Positions 1-9,508 of a stretch of DNA of 64,000 nucleotides are shown here, in pieces. The notes beneath the pieces were generated by a model. The model had not been told where the DNA came from. It saw nothing but the letters and a program-made list of their open reading frames with translations, and did not search any database. The translations under genes and the position numbers were made by a program. The DNA is from Acinetobacter nosocomialis NIPH 2119. Lineage in GTDB: Bacteria; Pseudomonadota; Gammaproteobacteria; Pseudomonadales; Moraxellaceae. The stretch lies in contig NZ_KB849239.1 of NCBI RefSeq assembly GCF_000368085.1, positions 3,313,715 to 3,377,714 of the forward strand. Direction: 5' to 3'. Position 1 is the first letter of the stretch, and each line of letters opens with the position of its first letter.

Positions 1-24
1 GCATTTACGGAGTACCAGCTAGAA

Positions 25-1731
25 ATGTCAGGATTACGTTCAGAACATATCAGTAATCGACTATTTTTCTTTATGTTGGTCATTATTCTGTCCTTACTGT
101 TTATGGCTGTGCCTCTTATTGTCAGCAGTTATCAAGAATATTTAAAAACTAAACAAGCGTTGGTTGAAATCAAAAGCTTAAGGTCGATTGCTGAAGTTGC
201 AAATAAGGTATCTAAAGAACGTGCGCCAGCAAATAAATTAATGTCGAGTAACGCTGCCGACTTTTTAAAAAATCAGAAGAAGTTATTAGAGTATCGGCTT
301 ACTGTCGATCAGCAAATTAATGAAACTATTCGTATTTTAGAAGAAGAGGGTTATTCCGATTTAGCACGTATTTTAGATACTAAATTTAAAGATGATTTGA
401 AACAGGCGCGGGCTGTAGTCGACTATTATGCCGCAACACCTGAACAGGCAAGAACCTCTGTGCAATTTGATAATGCCATTTTGGGTATGTTTGGTGCTTG
501 GGATAGTTGTCGGGAAATTTTGCAAAAGCTTATGTTGCAGCTAAAAAGTAAAGATAGCCAAATTAATAACTATTTTACTTTGATTGTGGTTTTAACTGAC
601 ATGCGTGATCAGGCCGGTCGTACCGCATCTAATGTTATTGCGCCAGTGACGTTTAAAGAAACCATACCCAATGATAATCGGGCGCGCTCTTTGCAGACTC
701 AACAACAAGCTCGGTACTTATGGGCACTTGTAGATACGCTACAGTCTGAGCAGGCCAAAACTCCTGAATATCATCGCCTTTATGCAAGAGTTAAAACTGA
801 ATTTTTAGATAAAGGTGTGCCTATTGTTGGCCAACTTTTAGAAGAAAGCCAGAAGCATGAGGCTTACCATTTAAATGGAACTGAACTTACAGACCAAATC
901 GTTGATAAATTTACAACAGTTATTGATTTACAAAATTTTCTACTTAATAAAAGTGTCTTGATTGCATCTCAAGAAAACTATTTGGCAAAAAAGAAATTCT
1001 TTCTTACTTTGCTTATTTCTAGCATATCGTTAGCAGCTGCTTTACTTACCTTAATTTATGCAAAGAGGCGGGTATTTGAGCCTCTTATTCAGGCCCGTAC
1101 CTTAATTCTTGATTTGTCTCATAGCAAAGATTATCCAGTAGATGAATTGAACCCTAAAAAAGGTGAGTTCATTTCACTGTTTGAAGCGATTGACCGTTTG
1201 CAAAGAATGCTTAAGCAGCGAGATGCGTTTGAATTCCAACTTAAAAATATTGCCAATACAGACCCGTTAACTGGTGTATCCAACCGTTTAGCTTTATCTG
1301 AGTATTTAAAAATTGTTGAGAGCTATCCTCAAAAGTTTTCACAAACTTGTTTAATGATTATTGATATAGATCGCTTTAAAGATGTGAATGATCAATATGG
1401 TCATATTGTTGGTGACCAAGTGATTAAGCGTATTACCGATCAATTGAAAGCAAATGTACGCGCTTCTGATCTAATTGTGCGTTATGGTGGTGATGAGTTT
1501 TTAATTTTATTAGAACAGGTGCCGTTTTTAGATGCGCGTCTATTGGCGGAAAAAATTCGTATTGCGATTGCTTTAGAAGAAATTAATTTATCTGGCTCAA
1601 ATGAAAAATTACATGTATCAGTCAGTATAGGGTTTGCGATTGGAGCGACCAGCTGGATGGAGTTGTTAGAAAAAGCAGATCGTTCACTCTTAAGAGCTAA
1701 AGCTCGGGGACGAAATGTTGTAGAGGGATAA
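25..1731 (+). CDS. membrane-anchored GGDEF diguanylate cyclase
   Basis: Predicted to make cyclic-di-GMP from GTP at the inner membrane. A first membrane helix lies at about residues 13-33, an extracytoplasmic sensor region of about 290 residues follows, and a second helix lies at about 324-345. After a HAMP-like linker comes a GGDEF domain. The active motif GGDEF is intact at residues 488-492, and RASD at 479-482, five residues before it, fits the product-inhibition I-site. No EAL domain is present, so it should synthesise and not degrade the messenger. The ATG at 25 has GGAG 12 nt upstream, but the frame stays open to the left edge, so the true start could lie outside the window. Sensor ligand unknown. 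Confidence 0.88.
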   Translation: MSGLRSEHISNRLFFFMLVIILSLLFMAVPLIVSSYQEYLKTKQALVEIKSLRSIAEVANKVSKERAPANKLMSSNAADFLKNQKKLLEYRLTVDQQINETIRILEEEGYSDLARILDTKFKDDLKQARAVVDYYAATPEQARTSVQFDNAILGMFGAWDSCREILQKLMLQLKSKDSQINNYFTLIVVLTDMRDQAGRTASNVIAPVTFKETIPNDNRARSLQTQQQARYLWALVDTLQSEQAKTPEYHRLYARVKTEFLDKGVPIVGQLLEESQKHEAYHLNGTELTDQIVDKFTTVIDLQNFLLNKSVLIASQENYLAKKKFFLTLLISSISLAAALLTLIYAKRRVFEPLIQARTLILDLSHSKDYPVDELNPKKGEFISLFEAIDRLQRMLKQRDAFEFQLKNIANTDPLTGVSNRLALSEYLKIVESYPQKFSQTCLMIIDIDRFKDVNDQYGHIVGDQVIKRITDQLKANVRASDLIVRYGGDEFLILLEQVPFLDARLLAEKIRIAIALEEINLSGSNEKLHVSVSIGFAIGATSWMELLEKADRSLLRAKARGRNVVEG

Positions 1732-1761
1732 AAAAGCCGGAAATCACTTTCCGGCTTTTTT
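1731..1761. terminator. bidirectional rho-independent terminator
   Basis: An inverted repeat with stem AAGCCGGAAA and a four-base loop is flanked by A and T runs on either side. It lies between the convergent cyclase gene and uvrA and can stop both transcripts. Confidence 0.85.
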
Positions 1762-1764
1762 GTT

Positions 1765-4599
1765 TTATTGCTTCAACATCGGTTTCAAGAAACGACCCGT
1801 ATGGGAAATCTTGACCTCAGCGACTTGTTCAGGTGTACCTTCAGCAATAATTTGCCCACCACCTGAGCCACCTTCAGGGCCTAAGTCCACAACCCAGTCC
1901 GCTGTTTTAATCACATCAAGGTTATGTTCAATCACCACAATAGTATTACCCTTGTTGCGTAGCTCATGCAAAATATCGAGTAGCTTGGCAATATCGTGGA
2001 AGTGCAGACCTGTTGTTGGTTCATCCAAGATATAGAGCGTTTTACCCGTATCACGTTTTGCTAACTCACGTGCGAGTTTTACACGTTGAGCTTCACCACC
2101 AGATAAGGTCGTAGCAGCCTGACCTAAACGAATATAGCCTAAACCGACCTGAGTTAAGGTTTCTAAGCGGCGGTGAATGACTGGAATAGCACTAAAGAAC
2201 TCAGCAGCATCTTCAACCGTCATTTCTAAAACATCAGAAATGTTTTTGCCTTTATAGCCCACTTCAAGTGTTTCACGGTTATAGCGTTTACCATGACAAG
2301 CATCGCAAGGTACATACATGTCTGGTAAGAAATGCATCGCGACTTTAATCATGCCGTCGCCTTCACAGGCTTCACAGCGTCCGCCTTTCACGTTAAACGA
2401 GAAACGACCAGCGCTATAACCACGGGCTTTCGCCTCTGGGGTTTGAGCAAATAACTCACGAATTGGTGTAAATAGCCCTGTGTACGTTGCAGGGTTAGAA
2501 CGTGGTGTACGGCCAATTGGGCTTTGGTCAATATCAACGACTTTATCAAGGTGTTGTAGACCATCAATCGAGTCGAACTTTTCAGCTGTTAAGGTTGTTG
2601 CACCATTAAGCTGTGTTGCAGCCAGTGGTAGTAACGTACGGTTAATCAGTGTTGATTTACCCGAACCTGAAACCCCAGTCACACAAGTCATAATGCCAAG
2701 TGGAATAGTTAAATCGACATTTTTTAAGTTATGGCCTGATGCACCTGAAAGCTTGATGAATTCATCTGGACGTGGCGATTGAGTACGTTTTTTTGGCACC
2801 TCAATTTTAAGCTTGCCTGAAAGGTATTGACCTGTAAGAGAGTCGGCATGTTTAGCCAGCTCCTCATAAGTTCCTTCAGCAATGACAACGCCACCATGTA
2901 CCCCAGCACCCGGGCCGATATCAATAATATGGTCAGCTGCACGGATTGCATCTTCATCGTGTTCAACGACTAATACTGTATTGCCCAAATCACGTAAGCG
3001 AATTAGCGTTTGTAATAAACGGTCATTATCACGTTGATGGAGACCAATTGATGGTTCATCAAGGACATACATGACACCCATTAAACCTGCACCAATTTGC
3101 GAGGCTAAACGGATACGCTGAGCTTCACCACCCGATAGTGTTTCGGCAGAACGAGCCAGACTTAAATAGTTCAGACCAACACTCACCAAGAAGTGCAGAC
3201 GCTCACGAATCTCTTTAAAGATTTTATCGGCAATTTCGCCTTTAGCACCTTCAAGATTTAAATCTTGATAATAGCTTTCTGCATCGCCAATCGACATGCG
3301 GGTAATGTCTGCAATGGTTTTATCTTTTACACGAACATGCCGTGAAATTTCATTTAGACGTGAACCACCACATGCATCACATGCTGCATTAGATAAATAT
3401 TGAGCTAAATCATCACGTACATAGTTACTTTCAGTTTCACGGTAGCGACGCTCAAGGTGTGGCAAAATTCCTTCAAAAGGTTGTACGCGTGTATGTTTGC
3501 GGCCGCGTTCATCGATATAACTTAAATCGATTTTTTCTTTGCCAGTACCTTGTAGAAATTTCTTTTGCGTGTCTTTATCTAACTGGTTCCAAGGCGTATC
3601 AAGTTGAAAACCGAAGTGGTCGGCAACTTTTTGCAGCATTGAATAGTAATAAGGACGTTGACGATCCCAACCACGAATAGCACCTTCGCTAATCGCAAGA
3701 TCAGGATTTGGAATCAGTTTCTCAGAACTAAAATGGCTACGTGTACCTAAGCCATCACAAACAGGACAGGCACCAAACGGGTTGTTAAATGAAAATAAAC
3801 GTGGCTCAAGTTCAGCAACTGCGCGATCACACTCAGGACATGAGTGTTTTGCAGAAAAAACGCGATCTGGGTGTTCGCCATTCATCCACGATAAAACTGC
3901 TATATCACCACCTAAACGTAGTGCGGTCTCAAATGATTCAGCAATACGGTTGCCTAAGTCATCACGTACTTTGAAGCGGTCAACAACGACTTCAATGGTA
4001 TGTTTTTTCTTTTTGTCGAGTTCCGGTGGCGTATCAATATCAATAATTTCGCCATCTACACGGGCACGAACAAAACCTTGACCTTGTAGTTGTTCGAACA
4101 GGTTGCTGTATTCACCTTTACGCTCACGTACCACTGGGGCAAGCAACATAAGTGCTGTACCTTCCTCAAGCGTTTTTACCGCATCGACCATTTCAGAAAC
4201 GGTTTGCGCAACCATAGGCAAGTCGTGTTCAGGGCAATAAGGCGTACCGACACGGGCATAAAGCAAACGTAAATAGTCATAAATTTCGGTAATGGTACCG
4301 ACGGTTGAGCGTGGGTTGTGACTGGTAGATTTTTGCTCAATTGCAATCGCTGGTGATAAACCTTCAATCGAGTCAACTTCAGGTTTTTCCATTTGCGATA
4401 AAAACTGACGGGCATAGGCCGAAAGTGATTCGACGTAACGGCGCTGTCCTTCGGCGTACAAGGTATCAAAGGCAAGAGAAGATTTTCCTGAACCTGATAG
4501 CCCCGTAATCACCACAAATTTATCGCGTGGAATATCGAGAGACACATTTTTTAAGTTATGGGTACGTGCGCCTCGAATACGGATATGACTTTGGCTCAT
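1765..4599 (-). CDS. uvrA: UvrA, excinuclease ABC subunit A
   Basis: Damage-recognition ATPase of nucleotide excision repair; it loads UvrB on damaged DNA. Two ABC modules are visible: Walker [10 protein letters not shown] near the N-terminus and GVSGSGKST in the second half, each with an LSGGEAQR signature. Cysteine pairs of the zinc modules are present (CPEC...CPVC and CEAC...CDAC). About 944 residues, the normal family length. The frame can be extended to a TTG at 4611, but the ATG at 4599 has a GAGA ribosome site about 8 nt upstream and gives the expected N-terminus ([15 protein letters not shown]). No SOS-type operator was recognised upstream. Stands alone, convergent with the cyclase gene. 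Confidence 0.97.
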   Translation of the reverse strand: MSQSHIRIRGARTHNLKNVSLDIPRDKFVVITGLSGSGKSSLAFDTLYAEGQRRYVESLSAYARQFLSQMEKPEVDSIEGLSPAIAIEQKSTSHNPRSTVGTITEIYDYLRLLYARVGTPYCPEHDLPMVAQTVSEMVDAVKTLEEGTALMLLAPVVRERKGEYSNLFEQLQGQGFVRARVDGEIIDIDTPPELDKKKKHTIEVVVDRFKVRDDLGNRIAESFETALRLGGDIAVLSWMNGEHPDRVFSAKHSCPECDRAVAELEPRLFSFNNPFGACPVCDGLGTRSHFSSEKLIPNPDLAISEGAIRGWDRQRPYYYSMLQKVADHFGFQLDTPWNQLDKDTQKKFLQGTGKEKIDLSYIDERGRKHTRVQPFEGILPHLERRYRETESNYVRDDLAQYLSNAACDACGGSRLNEISRHVRVKDKTIADITRMSIGDAESYYQDLNLEGAKGEIADKIFKEIRERLHFLVSVGLNYLSLARSAETLSGGEAQRIRLASQIGAGLMGVMYVLDEPSIGLHQRDNDRLLQTLIRLRDLGNTVLVVEHDEDAIRAADHIIDIGPGAGVHGGVVIAEGTYEELAKHADSLTGQYLSGKLKIEVPKKRTQSPRPDEFIKLSGASGHNLKNVDLTIPLGIMTCVTGVSGSGKSTLINRTLLPLAATQLNGATTLTAEKFDSIDGLQHLDKVVDIDQSPIGRTPRSNPATYTGLFTPIRELFAQTPEAKARGYSAGRFSFNVKGGRCEACEGDGMIKVAMHFLPDMYVPCDACHGKRYNRETLEVGYKGKNISDVLEMTVEDAAEFFSAIPVIHRRLETLTQVGLGYIRLGQAATTLSGGEAQRVKLARELAKRDTGKTLYILDEPTTGLHFHDIAKLLDILHELRNKGNTIVVIEHNLDVIKTADWVVDLGPEGGSGGGQIIAEGTPEQVAEVKISHTGRFLKPMLKQ

Positions 4600-4683
4600 A
4601 AAACATCTCAATTATGTATTGATGAAAATTTAGGTGTTGTTTGATTAGTCACAGGGAGATATGGCTATTTATAAACAACAGAC

Positions 4684-4713
4684 CCTATATGATAACGATT
4701 TAAAATTGTTCAA
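4684..4713 (-). promoter_or_regulatory. candidate uvrA sigma70 promoter
   Basis: On the minus strand TTGAAC (4713-4708) and TATAGG (4689-4684) are separated by 18 bp, about 85 bp upstream of the uvrA start. Consensus match only. Confidence 0.45.
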
Positions 4714-4857
4714 GTGCTACAAAATGATTTAAAGCGACAAATTGTGACGGTTAAACGACAATCGACAAAATTTGTTTAAATAAGCAGATTGTATTTTTAA
4801 CATTCCTCACTCTACATTTCTACTCTTAGCCTATTTTCACAAGCATCATAATTTTAC

Positions 4858-4872
4858 TAGACGACTGGTCTA
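4858..4872. promoter_or_regulatory. TetR-type operator upstream of the NemR-like gene
   Basis: TAGAC-N5-GTCTA is a perfect 5-bp-arm inverted repeat ending 21 bp before the regulator's ATG. A CATAAT at 4847-4852 could be the -10 element, so a bound repressor would cover the transcription start. This fits autoregulation of the regulator-oxidoreductase operon. Confidence 0.6.
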
Positions 4873-4893
4873 ATAGTTGTTTATGATGAATGT

Positions 4894-5496
4894 ATGAAAC
4901 GATTAAACAAAAGCGAAACTACACGACAACACATTCTAGATACCAGCTTTGAGCTAGTACTACGTAAAGGGTTCGTCGGTGTTGGTTTGCAAGAAATCTT
5001 AAAGTCTTGTGATGTACCTAAAGGGTCGTTCTATCACTACTTTGCTTCGAAAGAGGCTTTCGGCTGTGCGTTGCTCGAGCAATACATGGCTGACTATAAA
5101 GTTCGTATGGAACAACTTTGGCAGCACGGTGAGCAAAGCGCCCATGCCCGTTTAATGGCCTTATGGCAGGCGTGGATTGATGATCCAGTAAATGGTAGCT
5201 GGGCTGAAAACTGTCTAATTGTGAAACTGGCAGCCGAGGTTTCGGACTTATCAGAAGATATGCGCCAGATTCTCAATGAAGGCGTACACAAACTAACGCA
5301 ACGTTTGGCTTTGCTAATTAAAGAAGGTCAACAAGAAGGTTCAATTCCAAAACATATTGAGCCTTTAAAAACTGCGCAAGTCATGTATCAGTTATGGTTA
5401 GGTGCTGCTTTACTCACAAAACTGTCGCAAGACAAAGCGCATTTATACCTAGCCTTAGAAACCACCCAACAACTCTTAAAACCGATAGAGGAATAA
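4894..5496 (+). CDS. TetR/AcrR family regulator, NemR-like
   Basis: DNA-binding repressor of 200 residues. The N-terminal helix-turn-helix (about residues 12-58) ends with the VPKGSFYHYFASKEAFG segment, which with LSEDMR in the ligand domain closely resembles NemR, the E. coli repressor of reactive-electrophile detoxification genes. The stop is followed after 3 bp by an oxidoreductase gene, so the two should be co-transcribed, as in nemRA. An inverted repeat at 4858-4872 is the likely operator. Family certain; the electrophile-sensing role is inferred from resemblance and context. Confidence 0.85.
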   Translation: MKRLNKSETTRQHILDTSFELVLRKGFVGVGLQEILKSCDVPKGSFYHYFASKEAFGCALLEQYMADYKVRMEQLWQHGEQSAHARLMALWQAWIDDPVNGSWAENCLIVKLAAEVSDLSEDMRQILNEGVHKLTQRLALLIKEGQQEGSIPKHIEPLKTAQVMYQLWLGAALLTKLSQDKAHLYLALETTQQLLKPIEE

Positions 5497-5499
5497 AGC

Positions 5500-6477
5500 A
5501 TGCGAAGTATTATCCATCGTAATTTTGGCGAACCTGTAGACGTTTTAGAGCAGGCGGATATGCCAAAGCCAGAACCGAAAGCAGGCGAAGTGCGTATTAA
5601 AACCATTATGTCTCCTATCCATAATCATGATGTATGGACTGTACGTGGAAATTATGGCTATAAGCCAACTTTACCTGCAATTGGTGGCAGTGAGGCAGTT
5701 GGTATTGTAGATGCCTTGGGTGAAGGCGTTACTCATGTACAGGTAGGCCAGCGTATTGCTGTGGCAGCTGTGCATGGAAGTTGGGCTGAATACTTTATTG
5801 CACCAGCTCAAGGCCTTATTCCTTTAAATAATGAAATTGATGATGAAACAGCAGCACAACTGATTGGTATGCCAATTAGTGCACTCATGCTACTCGACTT
5901 TGTAAATGTTCAACCGGGACAATGGCTCATTCAAAACACGGCAAATGGTGCAGTCGGTAAAACGGTTGCAATGATTGCACAGGCACGTGGTTTACCTGTG
6001 ATTAATCTGGTTCGTCGTACTGATGCAATTGCCGAGATGCAAGCATTAGGCATCCAACATGGGGTTGCGACTGATCAGCCGAATTGGAAAGAGCAAGTTA
6101 AACAGATTCATGGTGACCAACCTCTTATTGCTGGTGTGGACTCGATTGGTGGAACAGCAAGTGGCGAAATGCTGAATTTACTGAGTGAAAATAGCCTACT
6201 CGTTTCATTTGGTAGTATGACTGGCGAAACCATGCAGATTTCATCGGGCGATTTGATTTTCAAACAAGCGACAGTAAAAGGTTTCTGGGCGAGTGTGGTC
6301 AATAAAGAAATGCCTGCAGAACGTAAAAAGGAACTGATCGTTGAGCTGCTAACACTAGCGACTCAGAAAAAATTAATCTTGCCTGTAGAAGGTGTATTTA
6401 GTTTTGATGAGATTAAAACTGCTGCTCAAAAAGCAACGCAGGGTGCTCGTCAAGGCAAGGTATTACTAAAGCCGTAA
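5500..6477 (+). CDS. zinc-independent MDR oxidoreductase (quinone/enoyl reductase-like)
   Basis: NAD(P)H-dependent medium-chain reductase of 325 residues. The N-terminal GroES-like half lacks the cysteine ligands of zinc alcohol dehydrogenases, and the nucleotide-binding loop is NTANGAVGKTVAMIAQ (about residues 148-163), a form also seen in 2-enoyl thioester reductases. Candidate substrates are quinones or alpha,beta-unsaturated carbonyls. A GAGG ribosome site precedes the ATG. It follows the NemR-like gene by 3 bp, which suggests it removes the electrophile the regulator senses. Substrate not determinable from sequence. Confidence 0.82.
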   Translation: MRSIIHRNFGEPVDVLEQADMPKPEPKAGEVRIKTIMSPIHNHDVWTVRGNYGYKPTLPAIGGSEAVGIVDALGEGVTHVQVGQRIAVAAVHGSWAEYFIAPAQGLIPLNNEIDDETAAQLIGMPISALMLLDFVNVQPGQWLIQNTANGAVGKTVAMIAQARGLPVINLVRRTDAIAEMQALGIQHGVATDQPNWKEQVKQIHGDQPLIAGVDSIGGTASGEMLNLLSENSLLVSFGSMTGETMQISSGDLIFKQATVKGFWASVVNKEMPAERKKELIVELLTLATQKKLILPVEGVFSFDEIKTAAQKATQGARQGKVLLKP

Positions 6478-6482
6478 AACAT

Positions 6483-6514
6483 AAAAAAGATCAGTCGAGA
6501 GACTGATCTTTTTT
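6483..6514 (+). terminator. rho-independent terminator
   Basis: AGATCAGTC, loop GAGA, GACTGATCT then a T run, directly after the oxidoreductase stop. It ends the regulator-oxidoreductase operon. Confidence 0.88.
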
Positions 6515-6543
6515 CATATCTTTAAAATAAAAAGGAAAAACGT

Positions 6544-6897
6544 ATGATCGGACAAATATTCATTGCGCTTATCGCAATATTACATGTCTATATTTTAGTG
6601 TTAGAGATGTTTTTGTGGGACAAACCTTATGGCATGAAAGCCTTTGGAAATAATGCCGAAAAAGCAAAACTCACCAAAGTCATGGCACAGAACCAAGGTC
6701 TTTATAATGGCTTTTTAGCAGCAGGTTTATTCTGGTCTTTATTGGCTGATGCGCCATTTGCCACATCAATTGCTAACTTCTTTTTAGGCTGTGTACTGAT
6801 TGCGGGTATTTATGGTGGGCTGACTGCAAGTAAAAAGATTATTTATATTCAGGCAGTTCCTGCATTGATTGCATTAGCCGCTGTTAATTTTCTTTAA
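6544..6897 (+). CDS. DUF1304 family small membrane protein
   Basis: A 117-residue inner-membrane protein with about four hydrophobic helices (roughly 3-21, 52-70, 76-94, 98-116) and the conserved loop NQGLYNGFLAAGL typical of DUF1304. Family function is unknown. An AAGGA ribosome site lies 7 nt before the ATG. It follows the terminator of the previous operon, so it probably has its own promoter; the next gene is 52 bp downstream and may be co-transcribed. Confidence 0.8.
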   Translation: MIGQIFIALIAILHVYILVLEMFLWDKPYGMKAFGNNAEKAKLTKVMAQNQGLYNGFLAAGLFWSLLADAPFATSIANFFLGCVLIAGIYGGLTASKKIIYIQAVPALIALAAVNFL

Positions 6898-6949
6898 AAA
6901 GCGCAAAATACAGCGTTTTGAAATGGAAATGACCAAATAGGATCAGCGC

Positions 6950-7291
6950 ATGTGGGCGTTATTTTTAAAGTGTATGTTGGGGGCTGGGGTTGTCCTTATT
7001 ATTTCGATTTTATCGAAAAGTAAGGCATTTTATATTGCAGGTTTAGTCCCGCTTTTTCCTACCTTTGCTTTAATTGCTCATGTGATTGTTTTTCAGCAAA
7101 AAGGAGCCGAAGCGTTACAAAAAACGGCTCTGTTTGGTCTATGGTCACTTATTCCTTATGCCATTTATTTAGTTGCGGTTTACATGCTGGCAACACGCGT
7201 GTCGATGTGGTCGTGTCTGGGCTTGGCAACCTTATGTTGGGTGGTCGCTGCGGCAGGTTTAATTTATGGTTGGCAGTTGTTCCAAAGTTAA
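6950..7291 (+). CDS. glpM: GlpM family membrane protein
   Basis: A 113-residue, four-helix membrane protein. The segment SKSKAFYIAGLVPLFPTFALIAH near residues 22-44 is the hallmark of GlpM, named from the Pseudomonas glycerol/alginate locus, with no established biochemical activity. No glp genes are near, so a glycerol role is not supported here. It ends just before a hairpin shared with convergent tenA. Confidence 0.8.
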   Translation: MWALFLKCMLGAGVVLIISILSKSKAFYIAGLVPLFPTFALIAHVIVFQQKGAEALQKTALFGLWSLIPYAIYLVAVYMLATRVSMWSCLGLATLCWVVAAAGLIYGWQLFQS

Positions 7292-7299
7292 ATGAAAGA

Positions 7300-7327
7300 C
7301 TGACCATTTAACGAAGTAAATGGTCAG
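7300..7327. terminator. hairpin between glpM and tenA
   Basis: CTGACCATTTA and TAAATGGTCAG form a perfect 11-bp stem with a six-base loop. No T run follows on either strand, so termination is plausible but less certain than at the other hairpins. Confidence 0.5.
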
Positions 7328-7341
7328 AGCCTCATCTTATT

Positions 7342-8016
7342 TTAGATCTGATCTAAACCTAACCATTGTCTTTGATGGTAGGCACTATCCCAAAATAACC
7401 ATTCAAGTTTTGCACCCATTGTGTAAGCAGCATGCATTTTCTCTAAAGTATCTGCATCACAACGTGCAGCAACTTTGTCTATAGTGGCAATCACATTACG
7501 AACGGCGGTATGAAATTCTTCACCTGCGTAGGTATCGATCCATGCTTGGTAAGGGTTGTTAGGAATTGATTTGCTTACAATATCTTTACCGACTTCGGCA
7601 TAAATCCAGAAGCAAGGTAACAGTGCAGCAAGTACAACAGGGTAGCTTTCAGACCAAGCCGTTGCTGTTAAAAATGAAGTATAATGATGGCCTGCTAAGG
7701 TCAGTGGTGTATTTTGAAATTCTTCTTTGGTGACACCAAAATTTTTCATAAAGTCATCATGCAAACTGCGCTCAACCACAATTGCAATTTTAGCTGCATC
7801 TGAAAACTGCATAATATCGTCAGCATCAAAGGCTTTTGCTGCTGCAACAGCCAGTACGCGACCATACGCCACTAAGTATTGAGCATCTTGAATGACATAA
7901 TGACAAAAAGCTTCTTTATCTAAAGTACCGTTAGCAAGTTCCTGATTAAAAGGCAGGTCGAGAATTTTTTGATATAAATTTAAATTACGTTGCCAGAGTT
8001 CTTGAGAAAAAAGCAT
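7342..8016 (-). CDS. tenA: TenA family thiaminase II / aminopyrimidine aminohydrolase
   Basis: Hydrolyses aminopyrimidine breakdown products of thiamine so that the pyrimidine can be salvaged. The 224-residue protein keeps the residues known from Bacillus TenA at the same numbers: Asp44, the nucleophile Cys135 (in LLPCFWIYAEVG) and Glu205. It stands alone; no thi genes are adjacent, and no TPP riboswitch was recognised in the 263-bp upstream gap. ATG at 8016. Confidence 0.9.
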   Translation of the reverse strand: MLFSQELWQRNLNLYQKILDLPFNQELANGTLDKEAFCHYVIQDAQYLVAYGRVLAVAAAKAFDADDIMQFSDAAKIAIVVERSLHDDFMKNFGVTKEEFQNTPLTLAGHHYTSFLTATAWSESYPVVLAALLPCFWIYAEVGKDIVSKSIPNNPYQAWIDTYAGEEFHTAVRNVIATIDKVAARCDADTLEKMHAAYTMGAKLEWLFWDSAYHQRQWLGLDQI

Positions 8017-8279
8017 AAAATCATTCCATTTAAAATAAGATAGCTAACCTCGATTTTAAATCAATTTTAAAATACAAAAATAATAATGATAGATATATCG
8101 CAAGAAAATATTTAATACGATTAACAAGTTAATTAAATATTATAAATTTCTTTATTAAACATGAAGATAAAGTAAAGGTAATAACGGCATAAAACAACAT
8201 CGTTTTGTGGTTAATTATCGATATAATAGCCGCGGTTTTTAATAAAGATTAAATTTAGTTCTTGGTATAGGTCTGATCC
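8017..8279. other. AT-rich divergent intergenic region
   Basis: Holds the promoters of tenA (minus) and the DUF475 gene (plus). A perfect -10 TATAAT lies at 8222-8227, about 50 bp before the DUF475 start, without a clear -35. No riboswitch or other element recognised. Confidence 0.5.
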
Positions 8280-9362
8280 ATGAAGCATTTCCGATTTTCG
8301 ATATTTTTTACGGTGGTGTGTTTAGCACTCGCCGCTTACTGGGGTTTTACCCATGGACCTGAAGCTGGCGTGTCGACCATGTTTAAAGCTTTAACTATTA
8401 CTGCAATTTTAGCTGTAATGGAGGTTTCATTATCTTTTGACAATGCTGTCGTAAATGCATCGGTACTTCGTGGATGGGATCATTTTTGGAAAATGATCTT
8501 TTTGACAGTCGGTATTCTCATCGCCGTTTTCGGTATGCGATTGATTTTCCCTGTCTTGATTGTTTCTATGACTGCCGACATGGGCTTTATTGAAGTTGCT
8601 AAAATGGCACTCAATGATCCAAAAACCTATTCTGAACGTTTAATGGCTCACCATGCGGAAATTTCTGCATTTGGTGGAACATTTTTATTGTTGGTTTTCT
8701 TAAACTTCTTCTTTGATGAAGAGAAAGAAACCCATTGGTTTAGATGGCTTGAAGTTAAATTATCTGACCTAGCCAATGTACCAGCAATGTCGGTTTTTAT
8801 TGCACTCATCGCATTAATTGTAATGGCGGGCTATGTTGAAGATCATGAGCGTTTAGCTGTGACAATGGCTGGCGTTTGGGGCATTGTGGTTTATATTGGT
8901 GTACAAGTTCTTAGTCATTTATTGGGCGGAGAACCTGAAATTGATGAAGATGGTAATGCAGTCATGCAAGACGGTTCGGGCGCTGCTTCTGGTGTGATTA
9001 AAGCCGGTTTGGGTGGTTTCTTATACCTTGAAGTGTTAGATGCATCATTCAGTTTCGATGGTGTAATTGGTGCATTTGCCATTACCAGCGACGTTGTCGT
9101 GATTATGTTAGGTCTTGCAATTGGTGCAATGTTCGTTCGTTCAATGACGGTTTATCTTGTTGAAAAGGGCACATTAGACGCTTATGTGTTTTTAGAACAT
9201 GGTGCACATTATGCGATTGGTGCATTGGCTTTCATTATGATTGCAAGTGGTACAGGTTTACATATACCAGAAGTCGTGACAGGCCTCATTGGTGTTGCAT
9301 TTATTGCATGGGCAGTAATTGCATCTATCCAATATGCAAAACGTGAACAAGAATCGTCTTAA
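8280..9362 (+). CDS. DUF475 / TerC-like integral membrane protein
   Basis: A 360-residue multi-spanning membrane protein. Two related acidic motifs in helices, EVSLSFDNAVVNAS (about 48-61) and EVLDASFSFDGVIGAFA in the second half, resemble the metal-ligand motifs of TerC-type proteins; several TerC relatives export Mn2+. A hydrophilic loop with many acidic residues lies at about 220-236. An AGG ribosome site sits 8 nt before the ATG. A metal-efflux role is an inference from motif similarity. Single gene followed by its own terminator. Confidence 0.75.
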   Translation: MKHFRFSIFFTVVCLALAAYWGFTHGPEAGVSTMFKALTITAILAVMEVSLSFDNAVVNASVLRGWDHFWKMIFLTVGILIAVFGMRLIFPVLIVSMTADMGFIEVAKMALNDPKTYSERLMAHHAEISAFGGTFLLLVFLNFFFDEEKETHWFRWLEVKLSDLANVPAMSVFIALIALIVMAGYVEDHERLAVTMAGVWGIVVYIGVQVLSHLLGGEPEIDEDGNAVMQDGSGAASGVIKAGLGGFLYLEVLDASFSFDGVIGAFAITSDVVVIMLGLAIGAMFVRSMTVYLVEKGTLDAYVFLEHGAHYAIGALAFIMIASGTGLHIPEVVTGLIGVAFIAWAVIASIQYAKREQESS

Positions 9363-9390
9363 GCTAATTTTCAGTAAAGTTCGATAGAAT

Positions 9391-9418
9391 AAAGAGGCTA
9401 AATGCCTCTTTATTTTTT
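9391..9418 (+). terminator. rho-independent terminator
   Basis: AAAGAGGC, five-base loop, GCCTCTTT and a T-rich tail downstream of the DUF475 gene. Confidence 0.85.
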
Positions 9419-9508
9419 TAAGCCGAAATCGTTATTTTAAATCATCTCTCCCGTATTTTTAGAAACGAATCGGCTTATAATTTGCCTAGTTTGATAACGT
9501 GTATTGAT

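Noticed and set aside
4600..4893. SOS operator upstream of uvrA
   Set aside because: No LexA-type or UmuDAb-type palindrome was found; only a sigma70-like promoter.
8017..8279. TPP riboswitch before tenA or manganese riboswitch before the TerC-like gene
   Set aside because: Neither the TPP core motifs nor a yybP-ykoY-like fold could be seen in this AT-rich stretch.
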